DNA from: Endocarpon pusillum Z07020 | Lineage: Eukaryota; Ascomycota; Eurotiomycetes; Verrucariales; Verrucariaceae | Assembly (NCBI RefSeq): GCF_000464535.1 | Contig: NW_006916638.1 | Span: 1-64,000 of the forward strand | Direction of reading: 5' to 3' | DNA: 64,000 nt | In this document: positions 11,602 to 22,165 of the stretch, piece by piece | How positions within the stretch are numbered: position 1 is the first letter of the stretch | How the letters are laid out: the number at the start of each line of letters is the position of its first letter | Position numbers and translations under genes: made by a program | Notes under the pieces: model-generated | Seen by the model: only the letters and a program-made list of their open reading frames with translations | Told to the model about the DNA's origin: nothing | The model's database searches: none

Positions 11602-12747
11602 TCACGTTGAGGAATGATCTGAACCACCAAACTCATCAAAGGTAAGAGCTTCAGCTGGCAAGGTGACGACTGGGTCGGCAGAAAAGTATCGTGCCAACTC
11701 TCCTTGTGATGGAGTCGGCTCAAATCGAGGCCTGGTTCGTCGTGGGGCTTGGGAAGAAGTTTCCGATGGTTGTCCAGCCTTAGGGGAGCTTCGCGAGGAG
11801 CTTGGCCGCTGCCTAGCCCGAGGTGTGCCTCGTGGGGATGACTGCTGCGCCTGGCGAGAAGTCGAAGATGTACTTGGTCTTTCGAGTGCATCAAATAGTT
11901 CCTCCAGAGACGGAGATGAAGAGTTTTTCAGGTGCCAGGAGCTTTCCTCCAAAGACTTTAAAGAAGCAGATGAGGACATCAGTGGCTGCCTGGCTGCTTG
12001 AGTGTGAAGAGAGTTGGACGAAGACGCACGGGTCTGCGGCCCTGCTTGAGTGTGAAGAGAGTTGGACGAAGATGCACGGGTCTGCGGCCCTGCTTTCGCT
12101 TCCAGGGCATGAGACGATGACGATCGAGGTGGCCGCCCCGCTCTGGATTCCAATGATGCTGTTGAAGAACTCTGTGAACGGCGGGCTAATTGTGAATGCA
12201 TTAGAGCAGAGGAAGCTCTTGGTGGCTGTGGTGTTCGTGGTGTAGTCGATGGGGAGGAGCGGTGGGGCGAACCTTCTCCTTGTGAAGAACTTGATAATCG
12301 AGCCAATTCGTGAGAAGAGGGGCGAGTTTCTTGCGGATGGATAGGCCCATGAGCCACTTCCAAGTTCTGAGGAGCAGAGATTTCGGCTACTGGTGCACCT
12401 TGCGAATACGATTCCGACCCCTGTAAGGGGCGAGAGCCTCGAGCCGCTCGAGCACCCTGAGATAGAGATAACTGGGATATTTCGGCGCTCAGAACAGAAG
12501 GTTCTGCGCCAGGAGCAGATGGACGTGCAGAAGAAGGCACGGGATCTGACCCAGTGCCCCGGGGAGGTTGAGCTCCTGCGTCGTGAGAGGCGGCACCTCG
12601 ACCTGATCCTGTGTTGCGAGTGGAGCCAGACACTCTGGCCAAGCCTAAGTTCTGAGAAGAAGAGATATCACCTGATGATGCCCCGACCGTCGTCTGCTGT
12701 TCATGGCCTGCAGTGGCATGCCGTTCTGTGCTCTTGCCGCAGCCCAT
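11602..12747 (-). CDS. Ser/Pro-rich disordered protein with acylation-type N-terminus
   Basis: The reading frame from the ATG at 12747 encodes 381 residues starting MGCGKSTER. Gly2, Ser6 and Cys3 fit the consensus for N-myristoylation followed by palmitoylation, so membrane attachment is inferred; there is no signal peptide or transmembrane segment. The rest is Ser, Pro, Arg, Gln and Ala-rich with no folded domain that I recognise, and contains many SSS runs and RxxS sites that could be phosphorylated. Two identical 16-residue units (AGPQTRASSSNSLHTQ) stand in tandem. The frame stays open upstream without an ATG, and a GTGAGA site near 12912 suggests a spliced 5' leader. I do not recognise a family. 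That it is a gene rests on the long open frame, the composition and the motif at the start. Confidence 0.6.
   Translation of the reverse strand: MGCGKSTERHATAGHEQQTTVGASSGDISSSQNLGLARVSGSTRNTGSGRGAASHDAGAQPPRGTGSDPVPSSARPSAPGAEPSVLSAEISQLSLSQGARAARGSRPLQGSESYSQGAPVAEISAPQNLEVAHGPIHPQETRPSSHELARLSSSSQGEGSPHRSSPSTTPRTPQPPRASSALMHSQLARRSQSSSTASLESRAGRPPRSSSSHALEAKAGPQTRASSSNSLHTQAGPQTRASSSNSLHTQAARQPLMSSSASLKSLEESSWHLKNSSSPSLEELFDALERPSTSSTSRQAQQSSPRGTPRARQRPSSSRSSPKAGQPSETSSQAPRRTRPRFEPTPSQGELARYFSADPVVTLPAEALTFDEFGGSDHSST
11995..12090. repeat. 48-bp tandem duplication inside the MGCGKS gene
   Basis: Two consecutive 48-bp units (11995-12042 and 12043-12090) differ at about one base. The length is a multiple of three, so the duplication adds exactly 16 residues. 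The high identity suggests a recent event. Confidence 0.9.
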
Positions 12748-13668
12748 TCTTAGTGCAAGGAAAATGAATCTGTAGGATAAGGAACAGGAGAAAGATGATA
12801 GGGCTGATGACAATAGCTGTTGGAAGCTGCGGTGTGCCGGGGAATTTTGGGGGAATACTTCGTAAGATAAGTCGTAAACAAAGGACGATTCGATTAACTT
12901 TATACTTCTCACCTGTCGAGTTGCAGAGCCCAACAGAATCGAAGATCAAGTAGCAGTACATCTGCTGCAGCACGACTGTCTCAAGCAGTTTGGTGTGAAG
13001 TATGGAATATGTCGCACCATATAGCTAGATGCTCAGAATATAAGACCTAGCTCGGAAGAACAAAAGAAAGCAGGCGTCAAACGACAGATGAAGAAGGCTT
13101 GACACTGGAAATAGTGGCCGTCTGCATACTACCGATCAAGGCATTGCTATGACTCGGTATTGATGGTGCTTGGATTGTCCTTTCATGAGACGCATCCAGT
13201 GCCAGCACAACCCCGGAGTCTCCGTAAGTTGAAACCATGTTTGTGCGAACGAAAGATGATCGGAATTATCGTTTCTTCGGGTATCGGAGTCGTTTCTTCG
13301 ATCGTTTGGATGCAATGTCTGGGACGACGCAAGTCAACAGATCGCGACTAAACCTACAGAAAGCGATGCGTAGATGACCGGCAAATAGATTTGCTATTAT
13401 GCAAGGGGTAGGAGACCAGCGTACGGGTAAAAGTCTTGGTTGGAGAACTAGCCCGGAGGCCCAAGGTTGACACTGGACGCATCCCAAAATCTTCATCCGA
13501 GTTAATGATCTTTCTCTAATTAGGCTACGCACTTGCCAACCACAGAGGCCCCTCGGCCAGATCTGCATCACCCCAAACTCCTGGTTTCTGGTGTTGCATC
13601 CCCACTAGTGCCGATTGTTCATACTACGTACGTAGTAGTTCATTCTGGAATTAACAGACCAGGGTGTA
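12748..13668. other. Intergenic region with a 16-bp palindrome
   Basis: This contains the upstream region of the MGCGKS gene and no further recognised gene. At 13622-13637 lies a perfect palindrome, TACTACGTACGTAGTA, which recurs at 21653-21668 close to another MITE copy. The last 50 bp run directly into a MITE. Confidence 0.45.
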
Positions 13669-14011
13669 CTACGGTAGGGGGCATACCGATTGTCACCTGC
13701 GCACTAGTAAGTAACGTCATTAACAGCGCTCATACAGATACCCTGTTGCTCTGCACGAATGCTTACTGTCGCCATTCTACGCGCGTTTTGTTGATTTTAC
13801 GCATTATTCTACTGATTCTATCTCATTCTGCGCCATCTACAAATTCTCAATGCTAACAAGATACAAGACATTTGTTGATGCTAAAGAAATGCACACTTTG
13901 ATACTGAGAAAAATAGACTAGCTTCTCAACGAGCAATTTTGTGGCGTTCTATCTTGGCGTTACAAACAGTTACTAGTACGCAGGTGACAATCATTATGCC
14001 TCCTACCGTAG
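13669..14011. mobile_element. MITE, copy 1 (343 bp, TA target site)
   Basis: Terminal inverted repeats of more than 40 bp start with CTACGGTAGG at the left and read CTACGGTAGGAGGCATAATG when the right end is reverse-complemented. The element is flanked by TA on both sides (13667-13668 and 14012-14013), as for Tc1/mariner-mobilised MITEs. It has no coding capacity. Its right end is 98 bp from the PMT4 stop codon, so it probably lies in or next to the PMT4 3' untranslated region. A relative with the same termini is at 22166-22404. Confidence 0.88.
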
Positions 14012-14111
14012 TATGTCCTCCTTTGGCACCACAGCGCTGATGTACCAAAGCAGAGGCTGCTATTGAGCCTCTAATTTCAGCATCCTTCGCAACCAAGACC
14101 ATTTCCACCAC

Positions 14112-16538
14112 TTATTTCGCGAAATGTAGATCATACCCGAGCCATTTTCTTGCATTGACTTGTTCGATCGTCAAGCCAGGTTTTCCATATGTCAATGGCA
14201 AGAAAAACCACCAACCCCATATTGTCACAGCCAGGATCACGCCAGACGCAGCCCAGGTAGCCAGCATACTCTGTCCCTTCAGCCTTTCGCTCGCCTTTTG
14301 GAAAGCTTTCCTTGCCTTTTCTGGAACCTTCTTCTTCAGATCATCCTTCTTTGTCAAGACAGTCTCATCCTCGATGATCGGCTCCGCGTTGAATACGAAC
14401 TCCACCAATGCCCCAGTGACCAAGGTCGAGGCTAGATGAGCGGGCAAGTAATGGTGAAGGAAGAGTTGGCGGCCCATGAGATAGAATGGAAGATAGTGGG
14501 CAGCCCAACAAAGGAAAAAGAATCCAGTACTATTGTAAAGACGAGATCGAGTGCCTGACACTGTCAGCAGAGAAGCGCAAAACGTAGGGACAGACTTACG
14601 CTCATCCAGAGCGTCAATTCCCCTCCTCTTCGAGAGCTGGTCTGCTCCGACAATGCCAGCAAAAACGGCGAGGAGTGACGACGCGATCCAATAACCGATA
14701 GGGTTACCTAGGAAGTATATCTGCTGCCTTGTCTCGTTTTGCGTCCAAAAGCTGACACCGCGGAGCAGGAACGGCCATTGGAATGGTTGCGATGCATATG
14801 GATGACTCGAAGTCAAGGCATTGTTGTGGAAGAACATCGCACGCTGCAGCTCAAAGTACTTCTTTAGGAACGGCATATGTTTGGGCTTCCTCGTCTCTTT
14901 CACCAGGCGAGGCGATTCCGCTGGAATGGACGGGATCTCTTCGACAAACCACACATTGCTACTCTGCTGGACATTTTTGTTGCCATTGATCTCGGCTTGC
15001 TTGTAGCCCCATTCAGGAAGAGGCGTTGTATGTGTCCACATAGCCACCTTGGTAGGGTGATGAACCAATTTGAAGTGGCCGGACACAGACTTGAATTGCT
15101 GCCCAGCCTTGCCCTGCTCCAGTCTGATCTCGAACAAGGTATCGTTGTGCCGTTCGCCAGCTGCTAGATCAAGCGAGACAGTAGTGAATTCCTGGTTTGT
15201 TGGGTAGAACGGTGAGGCAACATCATGGGTGAGAAGCATTGTGTTCGTGACGAGATGACGAAGTTGGACAACATCCCCATTTCTAACAGGATGTCCCAAC
15301 TGATTATCCTCGCCAAACGGTTGCGGAGGAAGAATCTGCCAGTGGTTGTTGGTGTCTGCGAAAGGATACCCTGTTACTTGTTGGCCTTGGCTAGAGATCC
15401 GGCCATCGTCGTAGCGCAGAGGGTATTTGTCCGGATGACTGTGGAGGTAGACTTTGGTCTCTTTATGTCGCAGGGTGATGGTGTCGTAGTATTGGATATC
15501 AATTGATGAAGCTGCCATGGCATTGTCGCTCAAGGTCTCCTGAAACTCCGGCGTCATGAAATCATCCCCTGGGCCTGACCGATATAAGATCGAGAAATGG
15601 ACCTGGAACCAGAATAGATAAAAGAAGTACGGGACGACAATGAAGCCAACTGCTCGTGCCGCGAAATGCTTACCAAAAGTCGGCATTGACAGTGCACCAC
15701 CCTTTCGGTTGACATCCAGAAGATCCCATAGATCAATCAAGACCGCACAGCCAATGGTAAAAAAAGTAAAGGCGCCGACGTATTTGGTAGAGATGACACA
15801 ACTCATCGACACTCCAGTCAGTAGTAGCCATTTCCACCACTTCCGACCAAACGGTTCATGCCGAAACTTGTAGAAGCGAACGTAAGAAAGAACGCTTACC
15901 GCCATGAAGAAGACCAGCGTTGCGTCTAGGAGGATGAGCCTGGTCTGCCCGATGTGCGCGTTGTCGAAGAGCACCAGTCCAGCAGCTGTCACCGCAGCAG
16001 GGAGCGAATATCCCGATTCCCACATAATCAGGAACACCGTGGGCACAGTGAGAGCGCCCATCAAGGCAGGCATAGCTCGGAACGCCACATAAGGCACCTT
16101 GTTGGCTATGTATGAGTCGCCAATATTGTCGAACAGGAAGTGGCCGTCGTAACCCACAAACCAACCCATAAGAGCGAATAGCAGCTTGCCAAAGGGAGGG
16201 TGAACATCAAAAAAGTAGGTGCGCTGAAGATAGTAGGATGCGAACTGTAGGCAAGTCAGTGCAGCACAGGCAAGAGCGCTTCCTTTTCGAACCTTGCCAA
16301 AGTGTACTTCATCGAACACAACTTCATTTGGATGGCTGATCCCCCAGAACCTAGTAATGAAAGAGAGGATAGTGATGATCAGAAGCGCAATTTTGTAGTC
16401 CCACTCAGACGTGACGACCTTCTTGGTCGATTCGATGACATTGTCCAGATATGCGTCCGCATGATCAGTCTTCCCGTTCATCTGCTTCTTCTCCTTCTGT
16501 CCACCACGTTGTCGAAGGGTCGAGCTTGGGGAGGCCAT
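14112..16538 (-). CDS. PMT4: Dolichyl-phosphate-mannose:protein O-mannosyltransferase, PMT4 type
   Basis: Three exons (16538-16293, 16244-14600, 14554-14112) give 777 residues, normal for PMT4. The intron between EVHFGK and FASYYLQ is 48 nt, the one after ALDE is 45 nt. The N-terminal half has the PMT catalytic fold with the Asp-Glu of FDEVHFGK and the FDVHPPFGKL loop. A MIR region lies about 330-520 (ITLRHKETKVYLHSH, VVQLRHLVTNT). The C-terminal membrane part contains YLMGRQLFLHHYLPAH, the PMT4-type signature. It transfers mannose from dolichol-phosphate to Ser/Thr of secretory proteins in the ER membrane; PMT4 acts as a homodimer, preferring membrane-anchored substrates. The C-terminus WLGYDLHFAK is intact. 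Together with STT3 it is one of two ER GT-C transferases in the window, 16 kb apart. Confidence 0.96.
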   Translation of the reverse strand: MASPSSTLRQRGGQKEKKQMNGKTDHADAYLDNVIESTKKVVTSEWDYKIALLIITILSFITRFWGISHPNEVVFDEVHFGKVRKGSALACAALTCLQFASYYLQRTYFFDVHPPFGKLLFALMGWFVGYDGHFLFDNIGDSYIANKVPYVAFRAMPALMGALTVPTVFLIMWESGYSLPAAVTAAGLVLFDNAHIGQTRLILLDATLVFFMAVSVLSYVRFYKFRHEPFGRKWWKWLLLTGVSMSCVISTKYVGAFTFFTIGCAVLIDLWDLLDVNRKGGALSMPTFGKHFAARAVGFIVVPYFFYLFWFQVHFSILYRSGPGDDFMTPEFQETLSDNAMAASSIDIQYYDTITLRHKETKVYLHSHPDKYPLRYDDGRISSQGQQVTGYPFADTNNHWQILPPQPFGEDNQLGHPVRNGDVVQLRHLVTNTMLLTHDVASPFYPTNQEFTTVSLDLAAGERHNDTLFEIRLEQGKAGQQFKSVSGHFKLVHHPTKVAMWTHTTPLPEWGYKQAEINGNKNVQQSSNVWFVEEIPSIPAESPRLVKETRKPKHMPFLKKYFELQRAMFFHNNALTSSHPYASQPFQWPFLLRGVSFWTQNETRQQIYFLGNPIGYWIASSLLAVFAGIVGADQLSKRRGIDALDERKSVPTFCASLLTVSGTRSRLYNSTGFFFLCWAAHYLPFYLMGRQLFLHHYLPAHLASTLVTGALVEFVFNAEPIIEDETVLTKKDDLKKKVPEKARKAFQKASERLKGQSMLATWAASGVILAVTIWGWWFFLPLTYGKPGLTIEQVNARKWLGYDLHFAK

Positions 16539-16946
16539 AAGGAGCGGCTGAATTTGACAGTGGCCGAAAATAGTTCTGCTCGAGGATGAGCGGCCGATGG
16601 GGCAGTCCTATAGTTTTGCCGCTGAGATGTAATTATGAGAGCAAGAATGAGCTACTGCGAGACCAGAGGACCGAGAATGGGTAGAAGGCATGCCTTAACG
16701 ACAGGTGCAACTCGTTCGCAGATTGAACATTAAACATTACTATTTACGAAAGGGGACAAGGGAGGCTTTCACGGATCGCTGGTCCAAGCTTCAGCAAGCT
16801 TCAATTTCATCCGTGTCAAGCGCCAAAGCCTTTACAGCATTGCAGTAAGCCACGATAGTAACACTGCTACCAGTCCCTGTTGATATTGCATTGGCTCTGC
16901 GAACTTGTGTTGCTTGATGATTTACTTGCTAATCTCTTCATCAGAG
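16539..16946. other. PMT4 upstream region
   Basis: This 408-bp stretch lies between the PMT4 start and the 3' end of the next minus-strand gene. No motif or small gene was recognised. Confidence 0.4.
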
Positions 16947-18062
16947 CTAAGTGTCAAGTATGCTGTTTGTTTCCAACTCCCTGTGTATGATCCGATCAAA
17001 CTCATCTCGCTCTATTCCAGCACTACTCGCCAGCCTGTACAGACTTTTCATAGTGGTACTGATATGCTGCCGTATGCCGATCTCCGATGCTGATTGTTGG
17101 CAGGCTCCTTCTTCTAGTCGTGCCACAGCGCTCAAGGTTGCGCTCGATGGTGGGGATGGCTGTGGGTGATTGACAAGCATGTTCTCCGCCACTCCTGTCT
17201 GCATCCCCTGAGTCTCCCGCTGCATCGGCCCTGGTCCTTCCTTTTTCCCCGACTGCCGCCGCATGATACTCTCAAGGATATCTCCCTGTACTGATGAACT
17301 TCCAATCTGATTGGGCACTTCAGACAGGTCATGACTGTCCATCACAGGCTGCACTTTACTGTACTGTGCATAGTATTCACGATCAGAGTGACTAATTCGC
17401 CTACCGGCGGCACTACCGTTGGGAGTGGGAGAACTGTTCTGTGCAGGAGTTCGCCCTGGAGTCTTGTCGTATTGTGCCCAGTAGTCGTCATCGTCGTCTT
17501 CCCCCACCGGGGTTTGTTCTCCGGCGTCGGGATCCCGAATGGCTTCCGACACCGTATGGTCCCTGGAGCTGTCATTCGCCTCAGCTATGGAATGAGACCA
17601 CGATGGATCCAGCTCCAGGTCACTGTCCCAAGGCAGCAGTTCGGCCAGCTTCCATCCACCGCCACCCTCGCTTCCGGCACACCAGAGATAAACAGCAATC
17701 AAGTTCCATTCTGGAAGCACGATCTGTGCACGTAGTGTGTCTTGATCCAAGCGCTTGTATTTGGTGGACCCAACCTCCCCAATTTCAATCTCTCCGGAAG
17801 AGGGGTGCGGTTCATATGTACCGCCCTCTACCACATCTTTCAGTGCTTTTCCCTTCTCTTGATCCCAGCATAGGAGCCGCAGCCAGCTCTCGGAGGATGA
17901 AGTATACGTCGAGGTAATGAGCTGCAATCGCTGTCGAAGAATGGGGGATACGAGGTCCAGCAGAGCGGGTGGAGGGCGATCAGAAGCGAAGGCAGTCGGA
18001 AGACAGGCCAGGACAGGCGGAAGAAGTTGGTGTGGATCTGGAGCAGAAATTAAGTCGACCAT
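16947..18062 (-). CDS. Uncharacterised fungal protein with YWAQYD-type motifs
   Basis: A single open frame from ATG 18062 encodes 371 residues. The N-terminal 170 residues look folded: a leucine-rich helical start (LISAPDPHQLLPPVLACLP), WLRLLCWDQEKG, and YKRLDQDTLRAQIVLPEWNL followed by AVYLWC. An acidic linker then leads to two short related motifs, DDYWAQYDKTPG and REYYAQYSKVQP, and the C-terminal 60 residues are predicted helical (GIRQHISTTMKSLYRLA). I do not recognise a named family. The folded N-terminus and patterned motifs argue for a real gene rather than chance. There is no signal peptide or membrane segment. The ATG chosen is the first in frame and is followed immediately by the structured part. 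Confidence 0.75.
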   Translation of the reverse strand: MVDLISAPDPHQLLPPVLACLPTAFASDRPPPALLDLVSPILRQRLQLITSTYTSSSESWLRLLCWDQEKGKALKDVVEGGTYEPHPSSGEIEIGEVGSTKYKRLDQDTLRAQIVLPEWNLIAVYLWCAGSEGGGGWKLAELLPWDSDLELDPSWSHSIAEANDSSRDHTVSEAIRDPDAGEQTPVGEDDDDDYWAQYDKTPGRTPAQNSSPTPNGSAAGRRISHSDREYYAQYSKVQPVMDSHDLSEVPNQIGSSSVQGDILESIMRRQSGKKEGPGPMQRETQGMQTGVAENMLVNHPQPSPPSSATLSAVARLEEGACQQSASEIGIRQHISTTMKSLYRLASSAGIERDEFDRIIHRELETNSILDT

Positions 18063-19382
18063 TTTGGGACGGGTCCAAAAAGCTTGCTGAGGTTGATGAA
18101 ACCTCTCCAGTAACTAAGTTAGTGGTAAACAGATGCCAGGGGGGTGGGGGGGCAACGCGGTAGCAGCATGCAAGAGACGCGCATAGAAAGTAGACGCCAG
18201 ACATGAAAGAGACAGGTGAGGTATTCTAAGGAAGTCATGGCCTACCGCAACTCAATGATCGAATCCCCAATTGTGAACTTGTCACATGTCGTATATGCCG
18301 TCACGATAGGGTTCATCCATTTAGCAGACGATCACTCCTCTATCAGAATGGAATGAGGGACCACGTTGATTGAACATATTGCAAGCAAGCTTTAAGTTTA
18401 GTGTCTTCGATGAATGGTCTTTTGGCCTCTGGTACCAGTAGCTTGCGAATGTAAGTATTGCGAATCCTTGGCGCTGTATCGAGAATTGCTGACGCCACTC
18501 TGTCAAACGAAAACAGCTCACGTGGACTCGAGAAATGGGCTCAGAAGATGTACTCCATATTTTTCATATGACCAGAAGTATCTAAGATCCTGAAAAGTAT
18601 GACCGTTCTGAATCAATAGATTCTATAGCTACGTTCTGGTATAGATATTGTCCGAATCTATTTGATATTCGCAGAGTTGGTACAAGACCATCGCAGCGGC
18701 GGCGGCGTCAGCAATTTCTATTGAACCCCATGATTTGCAACACTTTCGCATTGCACAGCACCTTAAGCCTTCTTCCAGTGGACTGCAGAAGAATAAAGAT
18801 TCTTGCCCTTTTCGTGCGGTGGGTATAAACATTGAGAAGTGTTTTGGTCTCTGGACTCTCTGTCACACCTCGGCTTTTCTTTTCTGTTGCGAGTTGTCAA
18901 ATTCGTTGTTTGATCTCTCTCGTCATGGACCGATAGCCATGGTTCACAAGCACAAATGTTATTTTGGTTCTTATATGCTGATTATCTTGATCGTCTCGGC
19001 ATAGACGATTCTACTTTAGCATGCGAATGGAATACCGAAAAGGTCGGCAATGTCATATAAGGTGTAGTTGGCTTCCGCTATACGTATTGAGGTTTTGAGC
19101 GGACATGAACATCGTCAGCGCCTGCACCGTTGGATAGGCTGAAACCTGAGAATCTCCTCAATGATGCTCTGAAAAGGTAGAAATAAGAAGAGTCGTAGAT
19201 TTCATTAATGAAGATGAATTGTTCGTAGAGCCTGAATATGGAAAATTTCTGCTTAAGCAGAGGGTTCAGTGCTGCGCTACGATAGGAAAGGGTATCTCTG
19301 CAGTTCGCAAACAAATGCCACGCCATGCCCAATGGTCTGAAGAATCAAGAGAACTCCGTCACCTATACGCTCCAGGCTACCA
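18063..19382. other. Intergenic region without a recognised gene
   Basis: The 1.3 kb includes the promoter of the 371-residue protein at its left and the 3' flank of the dynein gene at its right. A G-run (about 18139-18151) is present. No coding potential with family motifs and no RNA gene was seen. Confidence 0.4.
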
Positions 19383-21485
19383 TCATCGTCTGGTTTCAGC
19401 TTTTGTGATGGCCTTTTTCATAGCCGTCCATTCATCAAGTCTTGCTTCACCACTAAGCGCGTTTCCCACCTCGAAGAGAGTCACTACACCAGCCAGCCCA
19501 CCAGTTGCGATCAAACCGCCCCGCTTCTCCTCCCACGCACACTTGTTAAGACCATGCATCAAAGCTCCGCCTTTTCTCCGGAAAGGGGCCGCTTTCGCAA
19601 CCGGCACTTCAAGGTCAATATTGAGGTCGAAAACCTCCAATTCTCCAGCACCAGTGACACATGCGAAAACCGAGGGTTTCTGCGGTGCCCACTTCGCGTC
19701 ATACACCAGATCCTCCCTGCTAATGTCCAGCACAGGCGTAATTGGCAGCGGTCCGCCGCTTGCAAGTGACGTAGACCCGACCGCTGTCGTCACGCTTGAA
19801 GAGCTCGTGGCAGGCATGATACGCCACAACTTCACGCTCCAATCGACGCTAGCCGTAAGTAGCATGTCGGACAAGTCCACTGGCCCCTTTGCCGGATGAA
19901 ATTGACTACTCATCACAGGCGCTGTATGCCCTTTGTAGGCTAACTTTGTATCCACACCTGCCTTTGCCCCTGCTCGATCATATCGATGACAAGGGTGAAT
20001 AGTTCCTTCCTCTGTCCCAACAAGGAAAAAGGATGGGTCCGAAGGAGGGAATGCCATACACGTTGGGGCAAGATCCTCAGTCCTCGCTGGAGGCGGAGTC
20101 GTCAGCTCCAGGAACTCCTGAGGCTGGGTAAGCATATCGACGCTCCATGAGCAGACAACACCGTCAGTAGAGGCAGTAATGATATTATGAGCATTTGGTG
20201 TGCCAATGATGCTGATGCTGTAGATCGGGTGGTTGTGACCAAGGTGGGATCCCGACTGCGGTGTCTTCAAAACTGGAGCACCTCTAGAGTGCGAAATGGC
20301 ACGGGTATCCCAAAGACAAACCTGACCTGTGTAGCAACCACCGATGATGAGGTTAGGATGAAAGGGTGAGAAGCGTGCTGAGAGTATGTCAGCGCCTTGG
20401 CTGTAAAGGGTATATTCAGGGCGCGAAGGAGCATGCACATTCCAGAGCATAAGAAGACCAAAAGGGTCATTGATAGCAGTCGGATCTTTGGTATGAGAAG
20501 AGAGAAGGAGTTCTGGAAAATGAGGTGAGAATTGCAGGTCTGATATCTGCCGACGGCGGCTCTGCTTTGAATCCACAAACTGTTGAGTCTGCCTAAGAGT
20601 GTGCGACTTTCTTGACGATCTTGTAAAAGAAAGGTTCTCCTCGTCAGAGATTCCGTCTTCCGGACCGTTCGAAACACTGTAGTCGGCAAGAAGGTCGTAG
20701 TTGTCGTCAAGTGCACGCTCTATCACTTTCGATGAACGTTCAACGAAGGATAAGAAGTCGTCAGTAGATGTCATGGCATGCAGTTGATCCGATGTCAGCT
20801 TCCGAAGCGGAGGTCTTTGCTGGGCTATAGAGTCTTTGTCAGGTACTTTCTGCATCGTCACGCTCGATTCCCTTTCGAGTTCTCTACGCAAGCGTTCGCG
20901 GAGCTCTTCCTCTCGCTTTTGGTCATCTTGACTCTGGCGCTTCCTAGCAAGACTCTCGGCCTCATCATCAAGTTCCTTCTGTTCATGAGGTTCATCCGGG
21001 TTTGGGAACTGTACTCCTTTGTCATATGTAATGTATTCTTTTCGTGGTATTGGGTCGGGAGCAACTTCAAAGACGGTAGATGTTGGGCCAGTCGAGAATG
21101 TCTGTGTTGAGACAGACTGCCTCTGTACATGAATTGATTCCACCTTCACACTCTCAGCAGGGCCCTGGAAAGGAGTATAGGCTATAGGGTCTTGGGCTGT
21201 TCTCCGATTTCGATTCACTTCCGCTGTCTCTTTGTGAGAACCGATGAGGTTCGAGACCAGTTCCTCGACCTGAGCACGACGTTCTCCCAACTTTGATGAC
21301 GATACTATGAATTCCTAGTCCCTGTTAGCACAATATCTTTCTCGTCCCAGATAGATCCACACCTCAGATGTTGTGCCATTGCTTTGTCTCCGTGTGCTAG
21401 GGTCTTGACTTCGAAGCTCGCGCTGACGCTTGAGCTCAGCGAGCCTGGCTTTCTTCGCTTGAAGCTCATCTTGACGCGATGCCAT
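19383..21485 (-). CDS. nudI: Cytoplasmic dynein intermediate chain
   Basis: Exon 1 (21485-21363) encodes MASRQDELQAKKARLAELKR and the rest of the N-terminal coiled coil. A 48-nt intron (21362-21315, ending CTAG) joins it to exon 2 (21314-19383), for 684 residues, typical of the family. The N-terminal helix is the p150-dynactin binding region of dynein intermediate chains. A charged coiled coil occurs about 145-185 (EELRERLRRELERE). WD repeats follow from about 280 to 660, for example LMLWNVHAPSRPEYTL, GQVCLWDTR, VCSWSVDML and DWSVKLWRI. The protein links the dynein heavy chain to light chains and dynactin for retrograde transport and nuclear migration. The gene symbol is that of the Aspergillus nidulans counterpart. 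Confidence 0.95.
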
Positions 21486-21652
21486 CTCGGATCGCTGTAT
21501 CGATTGGATTTAAATCATGAAAATATGATCTTTGATGGTGCCGACCGGCGAACATGTACCTTTATGTACATGAACGAGTAACGCCAAGATCAGTAAAATC
21601 TGCCCTGAGCTCACCCTGCTTCATAGGGTGATGCCATCCAGTACGTACTATG

Positions 21653-21668
21653 TACTACGTACGTAGTA
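21653..21668. repeat. 16-bp palindrome TACTACGTACGTAGTA, second copy
   Basis: It is identical to 13622-13637 and also lies near a MITE copy. Flanking GTACGTACTATG adds further alternating TAC/GTA. It may be a preferred insertion context or a relic of another element; function unknown. Confidence 0.7.
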
Positions 21669-21752
21669 GTACTGATTGAAATGACTGAATTGACTGTCTT
21701 GCCCTTGTATAAAGAGGGGGTAGAGAGCCATCTAATCCAACTACTAAGTCCG

Positions 21753-22075
21753 GGAGTCGTGCATCAAAAGTCTTCAATGTACGCCACTAGATGCTCTAGT
21801 TGGTATTTCAATACGTACATCGTGCATTATAGAGAGCCGCCCCTGAAAGGCCACCCAACAGTGACCCCCTATTCTGGAGATCTATAGAGCCCATCGGGCC
21901 TTCTTTTAGGCTATGCGGCGTGATTCATACGTCCAGTCTAGCTAAGTTGTCAGCATATGGCCCCTTTGGCCACCCTGACATCGCCCACAGAGACTAGAAT
22001 GACACTGATACAAGAACAGCTAGCTGTAGTTGATCCCAATTAGTGTATATTTGAAGACTTTTGATGCACGACTCC
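21753..22075. mobile_element. Non-autonomous element with 25-bp perfect inverted repeats
   Basis: The left arm begins GGAGTCGTGCATCAAAAGTC (21753-21777) and its exact reverse complement closes the element at 22051-22075, giving 323 bp. No open frame of note lies inside. Termini differ from those of the MITE next to it. I could not identify a clear target duplication, so superfamily assignment is open. Confidence 0.75.
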
Positions 22076-22165
22076 GTAGATAGCTAGAATCTAGCTAAAT
22101 GCAGTTGCTGGGTGCCATTGACCCTTGAATCCAAAAGTACCCGCATCGCGCGTTAACATACAGTA

